64,000 nt of DNA from assembly GCA_002329205.1 (NCBI GenBank), contig DCTC01000002.1, positions 62,001-126,000 of the forward strand, written 5' to 3'. The position numbers and the translations under genes were made by a program. The stretch's first letter is position 1, and the number at the start of each line of letters is the position of its first letter. Shown here piece after piece: positions 35,038 through 44,158 of the stretch. The notes below the pieces were generated by a model, which worked only from the letters and a program-made list of their open reading frames with translations, searched no databases and had not been told where the DNA came from. The stretch is from Candidatus Roizmanbacteria bacterium UBA1450 (GTDB lineage: Bacteria; Patescibacteriota; Microgenomatia; UBA1406; GWC2-37-13).

Positions 35038-35634
35038 TTAGTGAATTGAGTTTGTATTCAGACTGTCAATTATATGCGGCAATTTTGTCAGAGGATATAC
35101 TTCGTCTTCCTCGGCGATCTCCTCATCCGAATAAATATCGATTGTACCAATTTTCATTTCTACATCATACTCTCCGACGATATTATCCAACAGAAGAAAT
35201 ACCATATGATACATTTTTTCGTTTTCTTCGTCCATATTTTCAACAAACAATGTCAAGTTTACTCGACCTTTTTCTTTTTCATAAGAAAAACTGATGTCAT
35301 TGGGTGTGAGGATGATATCTTCCAATTCAACTTCAAGATCGAAGACATCCTTGCGCTGCCGGAAGGGAATAATTTCCCATCTGTCAAAATCAGGAGCATG
35401 TCGAACAAGTTCAATAACATCAGAAAATGCGTTTTTCATCCCGTTGGCGCTAATTACAAATTCCCGTACGCCCTCTATCTCAGGTCCGATTTCAAATACA
35501 AGATCTTTGTTTATGCGCTGAAGTTCATCTAGTGCCGAAGGCAACAGTTCCTGTTCAAAATTTTCATAGAAAAATAATTTTTCTTCGTTTTCCTGGAACC
35601 ATTTCCAGAAAGCAATATAATCTTGGTCGTTCAT
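35038..35634 (-). CDS. Hypothetical soluble protein with FWKWF start
   Basis: 198 residues, very acidic, no membrane segment. MNDQDYIAFWKWFQENEEKLF, then LVFEIGPEIEGVREFVISANGMKNAFSDVIELVRHAPDFDRWEIIPFRQR: this FVISANG...LVxxAP...WxIxPFRxR arrangement occurs in a widespread family of uncharacterised proteins. The C-terminal half alternates strands and acidic loops. TACAAT 8 nt before the ATG. Role unknown. Confidence 0.65.
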   Translation of the reverse strand: MNDQDYIAFWKWFQENEEKLFFYENFEQELLPSALDELQRINKDLVFEIGPEIEGVREFVISANGMKNAFSDVIELVRHAPDFDRWEIIPFRQRKDVFDLEVELEDIILTPNDISFSYEKEKGRVNLTLFVENMDEENEKMYHMVFLLLDNIVGEYDVEMKIGTIDIYSDEEIAEEDEVYPLTKLPHIIDSLNTNSIH

Positions 35635-35664
35635 ATCCAGTTATTGTACCATATGAAGCAGCAA

Positions 35665-37122
35665 TTATTTGTTATGGGCTTCCAGCATTTCGACTGCCTG
35701 TTCATAGGAGACAATCCATCCTGTTGTACGGACACTTCGGTAGAAAAATGAGGTATAAAAATCACCGAAACGATTGTACACTTCGGGGTACCCGCGATAA
35801 CGTGAAATATTGAATTCATACGTCTCAAGGTGTTTTTGCGCAATTTCCCGATATCCTTTATTTCTGCCGAACTTTGAAAGCAGGATCAGGAGTTTGATGT
35901 ACTCCATGCCCCAGTGGCTCCAGATGACCAGAGACCCATAATAAGGCGCGCCGATATTTACCGGAAAGTGAAGGCGGTTTTTCCGAAAGTCATTGTGATA
36001 CCTGATCGGGAACGGTTGATCAATCTCATGGTCGATGATATAGTCTACCGCTTTTTTGAGATAAGATCGTTCTGACGGTATTTTTGGTGACAGAAATCCG
36101 GTTTGAAATGCTATGAGCCAATCGGATGAGTACCAATTGTTTGTACGTGCCTCATCACTCATATCCTCGATAAAGAGCTCATCATTTTTCCAAAACTCAG
36201 CAAGAATTCGTTTTTTGTAAATGGCGAGAAACACATCATTTTTTTCTATTAAACCGAGTTTTTGAGCAAGATCCGTCGTCTTCCAGAACACGACATTATC
36301 ATAAAAACCACCATATTTTTTGACGATATCCTTGGTCCCCGAAAGTTGGATATCCGTTCGGATATATCCCGCCTGTTCATCAAACACCGTTTTACGGTAT
36401 TGGTCATAATGGTATCGGAGGGATTCCCGGTACTCGGTCATTAGCTTTTGTGCTGCGTCTTTCGTCGCCAGTTTGTACGGTGAGGTCTTTTTAAACGGAT
36501 AGATATCTTCTAGACTGCCGCTTCCCAGAAGCAAATCCATGGCATAAAGCAAACTATACATGGTATCTGTAGGAGTTGCATAAATATTGAGAAGCATGAC
36601 AGAATTGGGGGTAGTGGGTACAATTGTAGTCGATAAGTTGTCTGACTGACTGTATACATTGAGTGCATACGCGAGCGTTTTCAGGTAAATCCGCTGTCGA
36701 TGCATCCAGTCGTCCAGATCAAGAACGGTACGGGTATCCAGTAAGCTATGATAAAAAATTCCCAAAGATCGTGGATACAGCATGCTGAAATGATCACCTG
36801 ATATGAGATATAAGTTTTTCTGATCAAATCGTTTCTCATGAATTTCTTTGATGATTTCGGAAACGATGGCCGATCTGGCTCGTTTTCGCGGACCGAAGCG
36901 GCTATTGACGATGTGCCATACGGATTTAATCATGGAAAAATGGCGCCAGAACAGATGATACCGCAACTTGACGGAGTGAATTTTTTTCAATACCAGTTTG
37001 TTATCGATTTCTTCAACTTTTGATAAGTCTTTTATCAAAGTGAATTTCACAAACGGATTGGTTAGATAGGAAATGACAGCAATAATACACAGTACTATTG
37101 CGGAAATAAAAATATAGATCAT
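35665..37122 (-). CDS. Membrane-anchored protein with a probable (alpha/alpha)6 toroid domain
   Basis: 485 residues: one N-terminal helix (about 2-20), then a long helical domain with repeated aromatic-rich segments (RTNNWYSSDWLIAFQTGFL, HFPVNIGAPYYGSLVIWSHWGMEYI, YPEVYNRFGDFYTSFFYRSVRTTGWIVSYEQA). Trp/Tyr-rich loops between helices and a closing segment of this type are seen in six-hairpin glycosidases such as glycogen-debranching or GH63-like enzymes. This is a pattern call. Its ATG overlaps the stop of the GT-C gene upstream by 4 bp, so it likely acts in the same glycan pathway. Confidence 0.6.
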   Translation of the reverse strand: MIYIFISAIVLCIIAVISYLTNPFVKFTLIKDLSKVEEIDNKLVLKKIHSVKLRYHLFWRHFSMIKSVWHIVNSRFGPRKRARSAIVSEIIKEIHEKRFDQKNLYLISGDHFSMLYPRSLGIFYHSLLDTRTVLDLDDWMHRQRIYLKTLAYALNVYSQSDNLSTTIVPTTPNSVMLLNIYATPTDTMYSLLYAMDLLLGSGSLEDIYPFKKTSPYKLATKDAAQKLMTEYRESLRYHYDQYRKTVFDEQAGYIRTDIQLSGTKDIVKKYGGFYDNVVFWKTTDLAQKLGLIEKNDVFLAIYKKRILAEFWKNDELFIEDMSDEARTNNWYSSDWLIAFQTGFLSPKIPSERSYLKKAVDYIIDHEIDQPFPIRYHNDFRKNRLHFPVNIGAPYYGSLVIWSHWGMEYIKLLILLSKFGRNKGYREIAQKHLETYEFNISRYRGYPEVYNRFGDFYTSFFYRSVRTTGWIVSYEQAVEMLEAHNK

Positions 37123-38648
37123 AGTACTTTGTAGACGGAATTAAAAAGTATACCGTCTCGTGTGACTTCATGAATAATTTCACCCCGAACAGATTTCTTC
37201 AGTTCATCAAGCTGTCTTTTATCATAACAGACAATGTAATCTGCATTGCGTATATTATTATTCATATCACGTGCTTCGGGAAAATAATAGTTCAAAGCCA
37301 TAGACTTCGAACAGAGAAATACACCGGGTTTATTTTCACCCTGCGACTCTGAATAGCTTTTCAGCCAAATGAGAGCCTCTCTATCACTCGCACCCCAGTA
37401 GTCAGTTTCAAATGAAGAGGAAGCTTTATATATGGTCCCCCCTAGTAAGTTGAAGTAGGTGTATTGGTACGGATGAAATTGCAGATAGTACCATAAAACA
37501 AATATCGTATTGAGTATCGTCAAACCGGTAACAAATTTGAACCATTTCCGTGAGGTTCGGAGGGAATAGAAACCGATTATTGCAAGTAATACAAGCTGCG
37601 GCAGGAAGAAGAGATAGTGTCGCAGTCCGTTATAAATGATAGGCTTCAAAAGCAAATACATCACGATCTGGATCCCGAGCGAGATGGTCAGAAGCAGTCG
37701 AAGACTATGCAGTTCTTTTGAAAGCTTTTTAAAGAAAGAAACAACAGCAAGAATAAGTATAAATACAGGAGTTGTTATCAAAAGCCATACGGGCAAATAA
37801 TGGAGTGGGATTTGATCCTGATTATATGTTTCTCCCATAAAAAAAACAGTACCAAACCAGGGATATATCTTATTTACTTTGAGAAGTTCGATTGTATGAT
37901 TGAAGGGATCCGCCGCTACATAAGGCATTGATAGCATAAACATGAAAAATGAGATGATGAAAATTTGAACAGATTCCAGGACGAGATTTGTTACTTCATT
38001 GAACCAATGTTTGTTTATTGATTTCCAGTTCACAAGCAAGACATAGACAAAGTAAACAGGGAGAAGTGAAAATCCGACCATGCGCAGAGATGCGGTCAAT
38101 CCAATACTTAAGCCGATAAGAAGCGTGCGAATACGGGGATTTAAAATATGTTGAATATATATAAAAAAGAGTGATGTGACATACAATACTGCAAAGGGGA
38201 TATCTTTTGGGTTGGCGGGAATATGACCGAGAAATCGGGGAGTAAGAAATAAAAAAATAGGGCCGAGAATCGCGTATTTTGAGTTTTTAAATCCCAAAAG
38301 CAGTATTTCATAAAGAAAACAAAAAGATAAGCTAGCAAACAACATGTTGAGTAGATGATAGCTCTCATAGGAGTGTGAGTCATTGATCGCGTAAAGTACA
38401 GCAGGATACGTACTATTGTAGTAGAGCAAATTATGGTTTGCGCGTTCCTTGATGGCAAATCCTTTTTGCAGTAAGGGGTCATTCCCTTTTACTTTGGTAT
38501 AAAAATACTCACCTCTGGTATAGACAAAAAACTCATCCATTGTCAGTCCGTAGTCACGATAGGTAAAGATGGTGAGTAAGAAGTAAAAAGTAAGAAAGAT
38601 AATAAGCGGAATTCTTCTGAAGAAAAATTGCGTTATTCTGTCTTTCAT
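37119..38648 (-). CDS. GT-C/GT39-like membrane glycosyltransferase
   Basis: 509 residues, about twelve helices. First outer loop GLTMDEFFVYTRGEYFYTK with the D-E pair that marks the GT-C catalytic site, and FLTPRFLGHIPANPKDIPFAVLYV, a phrase common to many GT39-like proteins that carry NPKD after helix 4. A soluble C-terminal domain (about 120 residues) follows the last helix. It is coupled by a 4-bp overlap to the probable glycosidase-like gene. TATACT lies 9 nt before the ATG. Confidence 0.75.
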   Translation of the reverse strand: MKDRITQFFFRRIPLIIFLTFYFLLTIFTYRDYGLTMDEFFVYTRGEYFYTKVKGNDPLLQKGFAIKERANHNLLYYNSTYPAVLYAINDSHSYESYHLLNMLFASLSFCFLYEILLLGFKNSKYAILGPIFLFLTPRFLGHIPANPKDIPFAVLYVTSLFFIYIQHILNPRIRTLLIGLSIGLTASLRMVGFSLLPVYFVYVLLVNWKSINKHWFNEVTNLVLESVQIFIISFFMFMLSMPYVAADPFNHTIELLKVNKIYPWFGTVFFMGETYNQDQIPLHYLPVWLLITTPVFILILAVVSFFKKLSKELHSLRLLLTISLGIQIVMYLLLKPIIYNGLRHYLFFLPQLVLLAIIGFYSLRTSRKWFKFVTGLTILNTIFVLWYYLQFHPYQYTYFNLLGGTIYKASSSFETDYWGASDREALIWLKSYSESQGENKPGVFLCSKSMALNYYFPEARDMNNNIRNADYIVCYDKRQLDELKKSVRGEIIHEVTRDGILFNSVYKVL

Positions 38649-38752
38649 ATTACATGAAGTATAGCAGTTATTACGGCTAAATATCTTGCTAAACCGTAGG
38701 TTATTGAGTATACTTTTCTATCTCACTCACGGATGGTATAATAAACGCTTAA

Positions 38753-38839
38753 CCAGGGGTGGCGGAGTGGCCAATCGCAGCAGACTGTAAATCTGCCGGG
38801 CTTTGCCCTACGGGAGTTCGAATCTCTCCCCCTGGACCA
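38753..38839 (+). tRNA. tRNA-Tyr(GTA)
   Basis: 84 nt plus encoded CCA (38837-38839). Acceptor CCAGGGG/CCCCTGG, discriminator A; anticodon stem GCAGA/TCTGC with loop CTGTAAA gives GUA; long variable arm GGGC..GCCC as in bacterial tRNA-Tyr. TATAAT at 38737-38742 is the likely -10. Confidence 0.95.
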
Positions 38840-38842
38840 TTG

Positions 38843-38872
38843 AAAAAGTCGGGCTTTGGCTCGGCTTTTTTT
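38843..38872 (+). terminator. Rho-independent terminator after tRNA-Tyr
   Basis: AAAAAGTCGGGC pairs with GCTCGGCTTTTT (12 bp, two G-U) around TTTG and ends in a T run. Confidence 0.85.
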
Positions 38873-38905
38873 ATGGATAAAAACGAATGATGATTACATT
38901 GTGGT

Positions 38906-39451
38906 TTACCACAGTCCTGATGTGGGGAGGATGACTTCTTTATTTGGTTGTGCTAATACTTTTTTCATAAATTGATCTGAGGAATCTACATAGAAAATAA
39001 TCTGTCCGTCTTCATTTCGTATCTCGCCATTGTCTGATTTGTGTACAAACTGATGAGTCGCATGTTCAGCTACCGCAAATCCACATTTTTCATAAAAAGG
39101 TTTATTTTTGAGCATGCAGAAACCGATTCCGGTCATATCATTCTCAAGTAAGTATTTTTTTATTGCTGTGACAACAGCTTTACCATACCCTTGACCTTTC
39201 TCATTGGCAATAATATTCATAATCCCAAATAGGGTATACGTTCCATTTTCGAACTTGACCGGTGTTACCTTCATAATAGCGCCCATTGCAAGTATTTTCT
39301 CATTTTCCTGCAGAAGAAAGAACATTTTTTTCTGTAGACTCTCAAGAGAAAGAGGCTGTACTTTAAATTCCCGATAAATTGCGTCGTTGATCTGCTGCAG
39401 TTCTTCTCCTGATAACTCTGTTCCTCGTTTTTGGATGATTTGCTGTTTCAT
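38906..39451 (-). CDS. GNAT family N-acetyltransferase
   Basis: 181 residues. The acetyl-CoA motif A is clear: MNIIANEKGQGYGKAVVTAIKKYL (Q-x-x-G-x-G/A with the preceding beta-bulge strand), followed by GIGFCMLKNKPFYEKCGF, the usual NxxFYEKxGF ending of the fold. Substrate unknown. The ATG at 39451 is chosen over the longer frame because TATAAT ends 7 nt before it. Confidence 0.87.
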   Translation of the reverse strand: MKQQIIQKRGTELSGEELQQINDAIYREFKVQPLSLESLQKKMFFLLQENEKILAMGAIMKVTPVKFENGTYTLFGIMNIIANEKGQGYGKAVVTAIKKYLLENDMTGIGFCMLKNKPFYEKCGFAVAEHATHQFVHKSDNGEIRNEDGQIIFYVDSSDQFMKKVLAQPNKEVILPTSGLW

Positions 39452-39458
39452 GTTCTTT

Positions 39459-39464
39459 ATTATA
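39459..39464 (-). promoter_or_regulatory. -10 hexamer of a probable leaderless promoter for the GNAT gene
   Basis: TATAAT on the minus strand, AAAGAAC spacer, then the ATG at 39451. Confidence 0.45.
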
Positions 39465-39610
39465 CGTGACAGCTTCTTCAACAAGGAGCACACATCTGAC
39501 TATAAGTAATTCATTTCAGTAATTTTTTCACAAATATTTCGTAATTTTTATTCATATTCGACATTGGATTGATACCTTTGAACTCTGATTAGTTACTTTT
39601 CTTTACTAAT

Positions 39611-39859
39611 ATGTCTGAGCAGGAAATTCCCAAAGAGCAACTTCGGCAAGCTCCGTTTATCAAGGGGATATCCGTATCAAATTTAGCAAATGACATAAAT
39701 CCCCGAATGACATTACACTCATTGACAACTGATATAGGTACATTGCTTGCTACTGAGAATATGGGTATTGAGTTTCAATTAGAATCTCCCGATCGCATGT
39801 CGCGGGACTGCTGCGGCAATTTATGTAGATCAGCGTTTCGGCTGGAGACGTCACATTGA
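39611..39859 (+). pseudogene. Short ORF, probably a decayed or frameshifted gene
   Basis: 82 codons: MSEQEIPKEQLRQAPFIKGISVSNLANDINPRMTLH and on to IEFQLESPDRM. After that the frame turns to an unlikely Cys/Arg-rich end. Another frame continues with more protein-like sequence (AAAIYVDQRFGWRRHIDAY, stop, then WARGTVEQVLGQMFEA) up to about 39920. This looks like an old gene with a frameshift and a nonsense mutation, but a true short protein cannot be excluded. Confidence 0.3.
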
Positions 39860-39942
39860 TGCATACTGATGGGCAAGAGGGACGGTAGAACAGGTTCTCG
39901 GACAGATGTTTGAAGCTTAGAGAAATCTGTTATCATTAATAC

Positions 39943-41013
39943 ATGACTCTCACAGAAGTTAGTTTCTATTCAAGGCGATTTGCACCGGTCGGAATAATTG
40001 TCGCACTGGTAATCCTGATATTCTTTTTCGGATTTCGTTTGTTGCTTTTGTATCTTGAAATTCAGTCGACAGCTCCACCGCCTCCTCCGGCTTCGCCTGT
40101 TGCAACAAATCAGACGTTCGGTAGTATAAAACCGCCTCAGATACCTGAAGCAAAACCTTCGTCAAACTACACATGGGTTTTGGACACGCTTGATGGTACC
40201 CCGAATGTTGAAGAGGCAACTTCTGCGGCAAAAGTATATTTTGTTCCGCAAAAAACAGCAACATTCGGATTTCTGGCCAAAATATATGCTATGGCCAAGG
40301 CAGCAGGTATCGATACGAGTCTAATTCAACACAGACTTGATGACAAAATCGCAGTGTTTGATGACGGTATACGTAAGATGTCAATCGATATCCGCAATTT
40401 CAATTTTAGCTATGATTACAAAGTAACAGAAGCAGATAGCGTGGATACCGTAAGTGATCCGAATCTTGAATCTACAATAATCTCAAGCGCTATTTCATTC
40501 CTTACAAAAGTTGACAGATATCCCACGGAGCTTTCCATGGGAGACCGTAACGTTATTTATATGAGACTTGATCCCGGCACCAGACAGGTATCAACACTGA
40601 CATCTGCCGCCGGAGCAAATATGGCTGAGGTGGATTTTTTCCTCCAAGATATTGATGGAAGACCGGTTGTAACTTCAACCTATTATAACAGTCCAAATTA
40701 TGTTCTTGTCCTTACGGGAGGCGGGGAAATCAAACCGATCCGGGCAAAAATTGCCTATTTTGAACGTTCACAAGATCAGATCGGTGTGTATCCGTTGAGG
40801 ACAGCCGAACAAGCATGGGCTGATTTGCAGTCTGGAAACGGAATGGTTGTATCTTCGACAGCTGACTCCGGTGAAGTAACAATTCAAAAAGTATTCCTTG
40901 CGTACTATGAACCTGATGTCTATCAGGAATACATTCAGCCGGTATATGTTTTTCTTGGAGAAAATCGTTTTGTAGCGTATGTCCCGGCAGTCGCTCCCGA
41001 AGCGTTACAATAA
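39943..41013 (+). CDS. Membrane-anchored hypothetical protein, large outer domain
   Basis: 356 residues: one helix (about 16-38), a Pro-rich spacer (APPPPPASPVATNQ) and an extracytoplasmic domain of about 300 residues with repeated strand-helix segments (AKVYFVPQKTATFGFLAKIYAMAKAAGID; TIISSAISFLTKVDRYPTELS; TYYNSPNYVLVLTGGGEIKPIRAKIAYF; AEQAWADLQSGNGMV). The last part resembles two-domain YycH/PepSY-type regulators with the phrase 'aeqAWadLqsG', but this is tentative. It converges with the D-Ala carboxypeptidase gene. Confidence 0.55.
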   Translation: MTLTEVSFYSRRFAPVGIIVALVILIFFFGFRLLLLYLEIQSTAPPPPPASPVATNQTFGSIKPPQIPEAKPSSNYTWVLDTLDGTPNVEEATSAAKVYFVPQKTATFGFLAKIYAMAKAAGIDTSLIQHRLDDKIAVFDDGIRKMSIDIRNFNFSYDYKVTEADSVDTVSDPNLESTIISSAISFLTKVDRYPTELSMGDRNVIYMRLDPGTRQVSTLTSAAGANMAEVDFFLQDIDGRPVVTSTYYNSPNYVLVLTGGGEIKPIRAKIAYFERSQDQIGVYPLRTAEQAWADLQSGNGMVVSSTADSGEVTIQKVFLAYYEPDVYQEYIQPVYVFLGENRFVAYVPAVAPEALQ

Positions 41014-41022
41014 GGTGGGCTT

Positions 41023-41937
41023 TCATTGGAATGAAACAGGTTCTGTGTAAGTCACATTTGCTTTGATCCAATCCACAAGTACTCGGGTGTCGAGAAATCG
41101 GTCTTCACTTTTCATAACAACAATAATATAGTCATGATTATTGTGACGATAGAAACTCACAAGATTTTCACCTGCTTGTTCGGTGTATCCTGTTTTGAGA
41201 CCTCCCAAACCCTGTATCTCACCGAGCAGTTTATTGACGTTAGTCAGAGTATGAAATGTATTATAGTCGACATCTGAGATAATAATTTCTTTTGTTCCAA
41301 CCATCTTGCGTAAATACGGATCCTGAAGAAGATCTCTTGCGGCAAGACTTAAATCGAAAGGAGAAGTTTTTTGCTGTATGTTGTCAAGTCCTGCCGGATT
41401 GGTAAAATGCGAATTGTTCATCCCCAGTTTTTGAGCTTTATTGTTCATCTCTTCGACAAAAAAACGAAAACCTTTTCCGTCTGCCAATGCATAAGCGGCA
41501 TCATTGCCAGAATGGACAAGCGCCCCATACAATAGATTTTCAGCAGTAATCCGTTCCCCTGGAACAAGCCCCATAACCTGACCTTCTATATGCGGTTGAT
41601 TCACAGTAATTATGTCATTGGGATCATACAATTCGTTTGCGACCAGAGCAGTAATAATTTTTGTTGTAGATGCTGGATAGAATTGAGCATGTTCATTTTT
41701 TTTGTAAATTGGTGTAAACGAATCCAGTTCGACGATATATACCCCGGCAGCCGTTACATATGGATAGAAACTGGTATTGACGTGAGGGATCGGATAAATT
41801 TGATATGTTTCAAGAGGTTTAGTCTCGGAGAATACCTGTCTGTTGTATGCCAAGAGTTGAAAGTATGGATACCCTCCTGGATAAAACATAAACAGGAATG
41901 TGGCAAAAAGGAAGAAAAAATAAAATCGAAAAGGCAC
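41023..41937 (-). CDS. D-alanyl-D-alanine carboxypeptidase (peptidase S11, PBP5-like)
   Basis: 304 residues. N-terminal hydrophobic segment (signal/anchor) and then the three penicillin-binding motifs: SxxK in PASTTKI, SxN in HSGND and KTG in GLKTGYT. It trims the terminal D-Ala from peptidoglycan stem peptides outside the membrane. The C-terminal beta domain of PBP5 is missing, giving a short form. The start is GTG at 41937; no in-frame ATG is near. Confidence 0.92.
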   Translation of the reverse strand: MPFRFYFFFLFATFLFMFYPGGYPYFQLLAYNRQVFSETKPLETYQIYPIPHVNTSFYPYVTAAGVYIVELDSFTPIYKKNEHAQFYPASTTKIITALVANELYDPNDIITVNQPHIEGQVMGLVPGERITAENLLYGALVHSGNDAAYALADGKGFRFFVEEMNNKAQKLGMNNSHFTNPAGLDNIQQKTSPFDLSLAARDLLQDPYLRKMVGTKEIIISDVDYNTFHTLTNVNKLLGEIQGLGGLKTGYTEQAGENLVSFYRHNNHDYIIVVMKSEDRFLDTRVLVDWIKANVTYTEPVSFQ

Positions 41938-42016
41938 AGGTATTCGTTGAACTGATAATCGACAACAAAAGATATGATTAGTCTACACAACTTTTGTGTG
42001 TATGAAAAGAAGAGAT

Positions 42017-43420
42017 TTAACCCTGTTCGGTCACTTCGATACCAAGTTCTTTCAGTTGTCGTTCATCTACATGAGATGGAGCATCCATCACGGCTGTTTT
42101 GCCGCTGGAACTCATCGGAAATGCGATCGCTTCCTTCAGTGAACGTTCATTTTTAAGAACCATGACATGACGATCAATACCCAGAGCAATACCTCCATGG
42201 GGTGGGGTTCCGTACTTGAAAGCTTCCAGCATATGCCCGACACTCGCCTGTGTTTCTTCAGCAGTGTATCCCATTATTTTGTATGTTGCTTCAAGTATTT
42301 CCGGTTTATGAGCTCGAATACTACCTCCTCCTGCTTCAAATCCATTACAGACTAAATCATATTGTGTGGTCATAATTTGATCGATATGCTCACCTTTCAT
42401 ATGCCAGTCAAGATGTTCGGGAAGAGGCATACTGAACGGATTGTGTGTGAAAGTCCATCCGCTTTTACCGTCTGCAACTTCAGCTTTGTCTGCGGCGTCA
42501 ACTTTTTTGAAGAACGGGAAATTTATGACCCAGGCAAAGGCAAGGACGCCATTCTTTTTTTCTTCTTCTGTTCTCAAATCAAACTTGTCTTCACCGAATT
42601 GTTTGATTGCATCAGCATAATCATAAACGGGAAATTTTTCCTGCTGTAATGTGCCGCCAACGGATTTTACCGCTCCTTTCACCATTTCTTCGACAGTGTT
42701 CATAACATCTTCACGATTCACGAAGCTCATTTCAAGATCAAGCTGTGTATGTTCAAATCCCCGATCAGCTCTCAAATCTTCATCTCGGATACAACGGGCA
42801 AACTGGAAATAACGTTCGACGCCGGCTACCATCAGGAGCTGTTTATATTGCTGTGGCGATTGGGGAAGTGCATAAAACTTACCCGGTTGAAGACGGGAAG
42901 GTACCAAAAAATCACGAGCTCCTTCTTTTGTTGATTTCGTCAGCATCGGAGTTTCGACCTCAGTGAACGATCGGCTATTGAGCTCCTGCCGTAAGGCATA
43001 TATGTAGTCAGATCGTAATTGAATTGTTTCAGCCATACGCTTCCTCCGGAGATCCAGATAGCGATATTTAAGACGAAGTTCCTCTTCAATATCATATCCT
43101 TCGGTATCAAGTGGGATAGGAGGTGTTTGTGCAGTATTCAGTATCTCAAAACTTTTTATCTCCATTTCGATTGTGCCGGTTGAGATATTGGGATTTATGA
43201 GTCGTTCCGGTCGTTCTTTGATCAGACCGGTAACTTTGACTACATCTTCCGGCGACAGTACGCGAAGTGATTCGTCTCCTACAGCTTGTATTTTTGCAGT
43301 ACGATCTCGAAGGTCGATAAATATTACTTTTTTATGATCACGTTTGGAATCAATCCATCCCTGTAGCTCAATTTCCTGTCCGACATGTTGAAGACTATCA
43401 ATGACTGAGAGTTGTTTCAT
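42017..43420 (-). CDS. aspS: Aspartyl-tRNA synthetase, bacterial type lacking the GAD domain
   Basis: 467 residues against about 590 in most bacteria. N-terminal OB-fold (ELQGWIDSKRDHKKVIFIDLRDR), class II motif 1 region, motif 2 FARCIRDEDLRADRGFEHTQLDLEMSF and motif 3 GIALGIDRHVMVL followed by AIAFPMSSSGKTAVMDAPS. Between DYADAIKQFGEDKFDLR and VINFPFF only about 15 residues remain where the roughly 120-residue GAD insertion normally sits. The frame is intact and both flanks align, so this is a clean domain loss. TATAAT 8 nt before the ATG. Confidence 0.95.
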   Translation of the reverse strand: MKQLSVIDSLQHVGQEIELQGWIDSKRDHKKVIFIDLRDRTAKIQAVGDESLRVLSPEDVVKVTGLIKERPERLINPNISTGTIEMEIKSFEILNTAQTPPIPLDTEGYDIEEELRLKYRYLDLRRKRMAETIQLRSDYIYALRQELNSRSFTEVETPMLTKSTKEGARDFLVPSRLQPGKFYALPQSPQQYKQLLMVAGVERYFQFARCIRDEDLRADRGFEHTQLDLEMSFVNREDVMNTVEEMVKGAVKSVGGTLQQEKFPVYDYADAIKQFGEDKFDLRTEEEKKNGVLAFAWVINFPFFKKVDAADKAEVADGKSGWTFTHNPFSMPLPEHLDWHMKGEHIDQIMTTQYDLVCNGFEAGGGSIRAHKPEILEATYKIMGYTAEETQASVGHMLEAFKYGTPPHGGIALGIDRHVMVLKNERSLKEAIAFPMSSSGKTAVMDAPSHVDERQLKELGIEVTEQG

Positions 43421-43472
43421 ATGAAGGGATTATACCAAAAAAGTCCTCAACAAAGAAAGAGAAGGTTCCGAA

Positions 43473-44156
43473 TTACTTTTCTTCACTTTCCACTGCTTCA
43501 GGTGCAGCTTCTCCTTCTTCTCCCTCTTTTTGCTCAGATAGTATTTCAGGAGCTTCCGTTGCAGTTTCGGGTTCAATTTCTTCTTCCTTATGTTCTGTTA
43601 CTGATACCATAACCATTTCCGGATCTTCATCGACCTCATACTCTTCGGACTTTGGAAGATCAGCAACTCGAATAGCATCTCCAATCTCCTTCAAGACCGA
43701 GATATCAACTTCGATCTCATGAGGGATATGAGCCGGAAGTGCATAAACAGTGATCTCCTCCATTTGTGTCAAAAGGACTCCATTTTTGGTTTCTACAGCT
43801 TCTGATTCACCGACAAAAGTAAGAGGAACTTGAGCTTCAATTTTTTGTTTCAAATTGACTTTTCTTAAATCAACATGAAGAATCTCTTCAGTGATCGGAT
43901 GATACTGAATATCAGAGATAAGGGTAGGGTATTCTTTATCTGCTACTTTGACGTATACCACAGTGGTTTCACCGGCTGTTTTAAAAAGATTATTAAATAT
44001 TTTTGCATCTACCGTGACTGACATCGGTTTAAAGTCTTTGCCGTAAATATTTGCAGGGATATTGCCGTGCTTTCTAAGTGATCGGTTTTGTTTGCCGAAA
44101 GTTTCTCGAGCTTGTGCGTCTAAGATGACTTTTTCAGCGGATTGTGGTTGTGTCAT
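43473..44156 (-). CDS. rplY: Ribosomal protein bL25 (long Ctc form)
   Basis: 227 residues. ARETFGKQNRSLRKHGNIPANIYGK is the 5S-rRNA-binding start of bL25; the middle SDIQYHPITEEILHVDLRKV and the TL5/Ctc second domain (KIEAQVPLTFVGES ... PHEIEVDISVLKEIGDAIRVADL) follow. The C-terminal 40 residues are an acidic, disordered tail. It binds 5S rRNA in the large subunit. It starts 2 bp after the DUF4012 gene ends. Confidence 0.95.
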   Translation of the reverse strand: MTQPQSAEKVILDAQARETFGKQNRSLRKHGNIPANIYGKDFKPMSVTVDAKIFNNLFKTAGETTVVYVKVADKEYPTLISDIQYHPITEEILHVDLRKVNLKQKIEAQVPLTFVGESEAVETKNGVLLTQMEEITVYALPAHIPHEIEVDISVLKEIGDAIRVADLPKSEEYEVDEDPEMVMVSVTEHKEEEIEPETATEAPEILSEQKEGEEGEAAPEAVESEEK

Positions 44157-44158
44157 TA

